A DNA stretch of 64,000 bases from Streptomyces hygroscopicus subsp. hygroscopicus. GTDB taxonomy: Bacteria; Actinomycetota; Actinomycetes; Streptomycetales; Streptomycetaceae. The notes beneath the pieces were generated by a model. That model was not told the origin of the DNA and made no database searches. It worked only from the letters and a program-made list of their open reading frames with translations. The position numbers and the translations under genes are program-made. This document shows positions 60,701 through 64,000 of the stretch, one piece after another. Each line of letters begins with the position of its first letter. Within the stretch, counting starts at the first letter, position 1. The stretch is taken from NCBI RefSeq assembly GCF_030269125.1, contig NZ_BSSM01000004.1:372001-436000 (forward strand), given 5' to 3'.

Positions 60701-61188
60701 AACCGGTCGGCCAGTTCGTACTGCAGGGGTATGTCCCGCCGGTCGTAGAAGGCCATGGTGCTCTGGCCCTTGGCGGCGATCCAGTCGTTCCACCAGCCGT
60801 TCGCCCATGCCTGGGTGCCGTCCGGAAAGCCGTGCGGGAGCGAGCCCAGGTACTGGATGTCGCTCTCCGGGCGGCCGGCGTCGACCGCCGCCTGCCGGGC
60901 CGAGAAGGGAAGGACGTCGCCGCCGGGCCGCGGCTGCCTGAAGACGTCGGCGCCGTCGGGCAGGCGCAGGGGGGTGCGGTCGCCGAAGCCGCGCACACCC
61001 TTGAGGGTGCCGAAGTAGTTGTCGAAGGAGCGATTCTCTTGCATCAGCACGATGACGTGCTCGATCGCGTTCATGCCGCCGCGCGGCATCGGCGCGGCCA
61101 TGGCTCTGAGGAGCGAGGGGGGCAGGAGGGACAGCGCGGCGCCACCGGCGAGAGCGCCGAGGATCCTGCGGCGGGAGGTGTCGGACAT
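57754..61188 (-). CDS. Tat-secreted phosphocholine-specific phospholipase C with extra C-terminal beta domains
   Basis: An 1144-aa exported enzyme; typical PC-PLCs are near 700 aa. The Tat signal SDTSRRRILGALAGGAALSL (2-21) is followed by the phosphoesterase domain (about 35-480). Its motifs are EHVIVLMQENRSFDNYFGTL (metal/nucleophile region), GSTNPNRNYLWTGT, LFINFDENDGYFDHVPGP and AFDHTSVIRFLEQWTGV. Two DUF756-type beta domains follow (about 510-680). The extension holds NEW3-like domains (TLTNRSATALDHLAATLLAP, VTNAGSAPLTG) and a C-terminal jelly-roll-like segment (about 960-1144). Expected activity: release of phosphocholine and diacylglycerol from phosphatidylcholine or sphingomyelin, outside the cell. 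The extra part may bind surfaces or glycans. Confidence 0.92.
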   Translation of the reverse strand: MSDTSRRRILGALAGGAALSLLPPSLLRAMAAPMPRGGMNAIEHVIVLMQENRSFDNYFGTLKGVRGFGDRTPLRLPDGADVFRQPRPGGDVLPFSARQAAVDAGRPESDIQYLGSLPHGFPDGTQAWANGWWNDWIAAKGQSTMAFYDRRDIPLQYELADRFTICDSYFCSIYGSTNPNRNYLWTGTTGFEPDGVNRAVTNAAYSYTHAGYDWTTYPERLEAAGISWQIYQEWDNFTDNAVEYFRPWKQIGRKILSKVSGQYSTTEQFYDSLWSRSSAQRQEALAQFQQGVDALTEAERRLFLRGAYRSEPDTLIPRLTADIKNGTLPAVSWVVPTAALSEHPGSSTPVGSANLVYDLLDALASDPETWSKTVLFINFDENDGYFDHVPGPVAPKPDSGNSDDWFNGRPVGPGPRVPMTVVSPWTVGGFVSSEAFDHTSVIRFLEQWTGVREPNISAWRRSVFGDLTSVFDFHRTHPQPEVEQPGPVPAPVGRWNPVPPKEQTRPEQEAGIRPTRPLPYRLSLRADAADGQVRLRLGNTGTAAATVTAYPGDGGEPRTWTVTAGASTVDTVAHGSDGYDLQVRGPGWSTWELRGAGPGAEAYLVEQAGQGQVMVHCANPSSTTRTLLVGESVYPRDAGDHVRTVTLAPGQKQIVPVRLSRHGWYDIVVVDKRDPGFLRRTTGRLADGRQGVTDPATGVLPALAASITLPEPLPAVDTSLAQGSPAEVVVTLTNRSATALDHLAATLLAPSGWTVERSGPAPRSLAAGKSADVRFTVTPAADATVGSLIVAAHADGDGLLKIADARVRTKVAAAMSVALTAPSASPKTDGTVLSPGEPLTVTATVTNAGSAPLTGTAGTLALPDGWTATPSAPAPATVPARSSVALTWDVVAPVSAARTSATVKATVTASLSGRTKEQTASLTAEVGPVMTGYLLAEDFESVAPSLAPAVDLSRPGLLGWTRTTPEGWTVTNAPTMPQGTRELQGWTFLSKQFWFPAGQDRPGFGRSLGIVAVADADDWDDTGNPASRGRFDSTLTTPAVAIPPGTSTLHLGFDSHYRQESPQEAEVTVEFDSGEVTRVLHYSSAASGNTNNGQDQQNQLVDLSFPVPSGAASVKVNFRLYNAGNNWFWAIDNVRLGTGPVNDA

Positions 61189-61889
61189 GATCCGGAGGCT
61201 ATGGCTCCGACCCGGCGATCAAGAACCCCTTGCGACAGGGCTTCGCCCACTGTTCACGCGAAGGAATCCGGTGTTCGTACTGGTCACACGGTCGGGCTCG
61301 GTGAACGGCACGCAGGACGGCGGTCACGCGGTCGCGGGGGAGCGGCGCCTCCCGGGGACCAGGGGGAGACCCCTCGGCCGGGCCGGCCGCCTCCCCTGAC
61401 CCCACCGCCCGCCACCCCGACACCCCGTACCGTGTTCATCGACCGTGCCGGCAACGCGATCCACACGCGCACCGCCCTGTCCGCCCACCATCCGTCATCC
61501 GTCCGGATCACCCCGCCCCCCGGCGCGGGCACCACCGGCGAGACCGGCCTCGCCCACGACCTTCTCGCCGTCGCAGCGCCTCCTTGTCGAACGGCCGTTG
61601 CCGCCTGCCCGCCGGCCCCCTCCCGGATCACCCGACATGCCGCGCGGCGCATCGGGCCGTACGGCTCGTCGGCCGGGCGGCCGTCGCGTCGAGTGACCGC
61701 GCGAGGAGGGTCGTGTCGTGGGATCCCTCCGACGGCGCCGAAGGGACCGGATGGGGACAACCGCGTTTCTCGGGCGGTCGGGTGGTGGGTCGGTCGTCCG
61801 CCTCGGGTTTCGCGGACGAGCGTCCGGGGCGGGCCGGATGACTCGGAACGCGCGTCGGTACGGTGCCTCGCCCACTGGTGCGGCAAGGT
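61189..61889. other. Gap upstream of the phospholipase gene
   Basis: About 700 bp with no supported gene. On the minus strand a single GTTCACC (61306-61300) lies about 110 bp before the phospholipase start, as in one unit of a Streptomyces PHO box, but the adjacent 11-nt unit does not match. Confidence 0.35.
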
Positions 61890-62738
61890 TCACGCGCGCA
61901 CCAGCGGTGACTTGTCCAGGATGACGATGCCGGTCACGGCCAGGGCAGCGCCGAGGATCTGGACGGCGAGGTACCCGGACGTGGCCAGGCGTTCGTGGAA
62001 GACGGCGGCTCCGATCAGGACGGCGCTGATCGGCTCGATGGTGTCGATGAGGGGAAGGCTGATCGCCAGCGATCCTGCCTGGAAGGAGCTCTGTGCCAGG
62101 AGCAGACCCGCTCCGCCGACGAGGATCAGCGCGTACGGCTCCCAGTGGCCCAGTGCGGCCGGGCCCCGGTCCCGGAAGAGGCCTGCCGCGCTCTTCGTCA
62201 GCGCGTCCAGCAGGGCGAACAGCAGCCCGGCGGCGGCCGCGTACACACCCGCGCGCACCCGGCCGGAGGCCCGGAGCCCGACGGGCACGAGCACGGTGAT
62301 ACAAGCCGCGACGACCGCCACGAGCGGCAGCCAGTCCCCCAAGCCGGGCCGGCCTTCGCCCGCGGAGTAGGGCAGCACGGCGAGGAAGGCGGCCACGCCG
62401 CCGGCGGTGCACACCGCGCCCGTCACGTCCCTCCGGGTGAGAGTCCTGCGGCGGCGCCGGGCGATCAGCGGCAGGGCGAAGAGGAGATCCGTCGAGGCCA
62501 ACGGCAGTACCAGCACCAGGGGGCCGAAGGCGAGTGCCGCGCCCTGGACGACGAAGGAGAAGGCCGACAGGGCGATGCCGGCCAGCCACCGCGGCCGGCG
62601 GGCCAGAGTCCGGATCAGCTCCGGTCGAAGGGACTCCTTCTCGGGTACGGTCGCGGCGGCCTCCTGCTGCAGTACGGCCGCCACGGCGAAACAGCAGGCC
62701 GCCAGGAGTGCGGCCGGTACGGCAACGGCGATGGCCAT
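61890..62738 (-). CDS. DMT-family transporter (EamA-like)
   Basis: A 282-aa integral membrane protein with about ten helices. It begins MAIAVAVPAALLAACCFAVA; LVLVLPLASTDLLFALPLIA and the second repeat SLAISLPLIDTIEPISAVLIG with FHERLATSGYLAVQILGAAL are typical DMT transporter elements. A charged linker RRRRRTLTRRD separates helices 3-4. The ATG at 62738 is preferred over an in-frame upstream start at 62855. Substrate unknown. Confidence 0.82.
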   Translation of the reverse strand: MAIAVAVPAALLAACCFAVAAVLQQEAAATVPEKESLRPELIRTLARRPRWLAGIALSAFSFVVQGAALAFGPLVLVLPLASTDLLFALPLIARRRRRTLTRRDVTGAVCTAGGVAAFLAVLPYSAGEGRPGLGDWLPLVAVVAACITVLVPVGLRASGRVRAGVYAAAAGLLFALLDALTKSAAGLFRDRGPAALGHWEPYALILVGGAGLLLAQSSFQAGSLAISLPLIDTIEPISAVLIGAAVFHERLATSGYLAVQILGAALAVTGIVILDKSPLVRA

Positions 62739-63418
62739 GATCACAGGATGCTCGCCGACCGACGAAGCCGCACACCAGCGGGAGCGGACATGCGGGCGAG
62801 CGTCCCGCAACCGTGCCGGGCCGGTGATCGGTGTGGTGTGGAGCAGGCGGTTCATGGCCGGGAGGGAGACGAGGGCGGGTTGTCCGGCTGCATGGGCGAA
62901 GACGCCGCCGGTGGCCCCCGGTTGGTGACCGTGCCGAGGTGCCGTGCGGAGTGGCGCGGGGAGCCGCCTGACAGGCAGGAAGCCGCGACGGTGACGCGAC
63001 CAGGTTCACCGCTGCCGTGCGTGGCTCGGGCAGGCTCGCGCCCGTGCAGCGTTCCCGGGTGAACAGCCGGCCGGAGCGGAGCCCGCGACGAGCGGCACCG
63101 GGACGAGCGGGAGGCGCAGGGCGAGGGCGGCAGTGCGCCGGGGGCGGGATGGACCGCCGGCACCGCCCGTGACGGCACCCGCGGCCGGCAGGACGTGGAT
63201 CAGCGGATGGCGGAACTGACGCGGAACCCGCCACAGCAGGCCACCACCGGCCGCCAGGGGAAGCGCATCGGCCCGAACCGCTCAAGCCGCGGCGCCGTCT
63301 CCGGCGGGCTCGGCCGACCTCGGCGCCGGCGGCCCGCAGCGGTGCTCCCTCACGGGCCGCCGGCGCGTGGTGCGCGTTCGCCGTACCGCCGGAGGTCTGT
63401 CCAGGCGCCCTGGCAGTC
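62739..63418. other. Gap, no gene supported
   Basis: About 680 bp between the transporter and the universal stress protein gene, both minus strand. No gene or strong promoter recognised. Confidence 0.35.
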
Positions 63419-64000
63419 TCATCGCCGGTCCCCGGAACCCCGGACGACCGTGACCGGACAGTGCGCGTGGTGCAGAACCGCCTGACTGACCGAGCCGAGG
63501 AGCAGGCCGGTGAACCCGCCGCGCCCCCGCGCCCCGACGACAAGCACTCCGGCTTTCGCACTCGCCCCGATCAGCGCCTCGCGGGCGCCACCCCTCACCA
63601 CCGTTTCCACGACCGGGACATCCGGGTACCGCTCCCGCCGGCCGGCGACCGCTTCCGCCAGCAGGCGCCTTTCGCCGTCAGCCAGCATGCCCGGAGCCAG
63701 TGCGTAGGGCTCCGACGGATCGGGTGACGGGGGAACCGGCACGCTCCACGGCGTCCACGCGTGCAGGGCCTCGACGCCGGTGCCGCGCAGGGCGGCCTCC
63801 GCGAACGCGAACTCCACGGCGGCGTCAGCGGCCGGTGAGCCGTCGACGCCGAGCAGGACCGGGCCCGTGCCGTCGGCACGGTCACGCACCACCAGAACCG
63901 GGCAGCGCCCGTGTGCGGCCAGATGGACCGCAGTCGACCCCAGCATCACCCCCGCGAAGCCTCCCAGCCCCCGACTGCCGACCACCACCAGCGCCGCCGT
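63419..64000 (-). CDS. Universal stress protein, partial (continues beyond window)
   Basis: The C-terminal 190+ residues of a tandem USP protein. The end of the first domain is visible (VVVGSRGLGGFAGVMLGSTA with the ATP-binding G-2x-G-9x-G pattern, then CPVLVVRD). The complete second domain has PVLLGVDGSPAADAAVEFAF at its start and LVVGARGRGGFTGLLLGSVS and CPVTVV at its end. Both domains keep the nucleotide-binding loops, so ATP binding is likely. The start lies outside the window. Confidence 0.88.
   Translation of the reverse strand, partial: TAALVVVGSRGLGGFAGVMLGSTAVHLAAHGRCPVLVVRDRADGTGPVLLGVDGSPAADAAVEFAFAEAALRGTGVEALHAWTPWSVPVPPSPDPSEPYALAPGMLADGERRLLAEAVAGRRERYPDVPVVETVVRGGAREALIGASAKAGVLVVGARGRGGFTGLLLGSVSQAVLHHAHCPVTVVRGSGDRR

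Noticed and set aside
61290..61310. PHO box upstream of the phospholipase C gene
   Set aside because: Only one GTTCACC unit is present and the neighbouring 11-nt repeat does not match; a PhoP site needs at least two direct-repeat units.
1..64000. CRISPR arrays, restriction-modification or toxin-antitoxin systems
   Set aside because: No regularly spaced repeats, Cas proteins, methyltransferase-endonuclease pairs or typical TA pairs were recognised.

Overview
This is a 64 kb stretch of a high-GC actinobacterial chromosome, almost certainly Streptomyces. The evidence is third-position GC near saturation, many GTG starts, leaderless genes with TANNNT boxes 6-7 nt before the start, rare TTA (bldA-type) codons, Streptomyces-like regulators, and a near full-length indigoidine synthetase. 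No rRNA, tRNA or CRISPR array was seen. The mix of catabolic, pigment and lipid-like biosynthetic genes with several decayed genes and transposase remnants suggests an accessory or arm-like region.

Layout. 0.35-6.6 kb: two amino-acid permeases, a GntR/FCD regulator and a Tat-exported carotenoid-cleavage-type oxygenase. 6.8-10.9 kb: an aldehyde dehydrogenase, a TetR + DJ-1/PfpI pair and a divergent LysR regulator. 11-14.4 kb: an NlpC/P60 cell-wall hydrolase divergent from an unusual membrane protein with a degenerate HerA/VirD4-like P-loop. 14.6-18.1 kb: VOC protein, methyltransferase, quinone oxidoreductase and TetR. 18.2-18.5 kb: remnant of a Tn3-family transposase. 19-23.9 kb: a sulfide-oxidation operon (SQR, persulfide dioxygenase-rhodanese, TauE exporter) with a GntR/UTRA regulator; near-identical palindromes lie at both promoters. 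24.2-25.8 kb: a secreted, membrane-anchored protein.

26.35-32.4 kb: the most interesting block. Six overlapping minus-strand genes encode a KASIII/OleA-like thiolase, a GT2 glycosyltransferase, an AMP-ligase (OleC-like), a second GT2, a P450 and an NAD epimerase/dehydratase (OleD-like). This resembles long-chain olefin/beta-lactone biosynthesis without OleB and with glycosyl transfer and oxidation added. It is my main candidate for an undescribed pathway. 32.9-33.4 kb: a DoxX gene with an in-frame stop. 33.8-39.8 kb: a PrpF-like isomerase, an EamA exporter carrying a TTA codon, and an indigoidine synthetase (A-Ox-PCP-TE) translationally coupled to the exporter.

40.6-42.9 kb: DUF488 protein, family 5-like uracil-DNA glycosylase, APH-like kinase. 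43-54.8 kb: two highly similar TPP-dependent pyruvate-oxidase-like genes (with a 253-bp perfectly identical tract) flank a decayed SDR gene, a GH15 glucoamylase-like gene and a SigB-family sigma factor whose frame has no nearby stop. The second TPP gene is coupled to an enolase-superfamily gene and followed by a large FAD/4Fe-4S oxidoreductase. 54.9-55.5 kb: IS5-type transposase remnant. 55.5-64 kb: SDR + divergent XRE regulator, a small conserved-looking ORF, a long phospholipase C with extra beta-sandwich domains, a DMT transporter and a universal stress protein cut by the window end.
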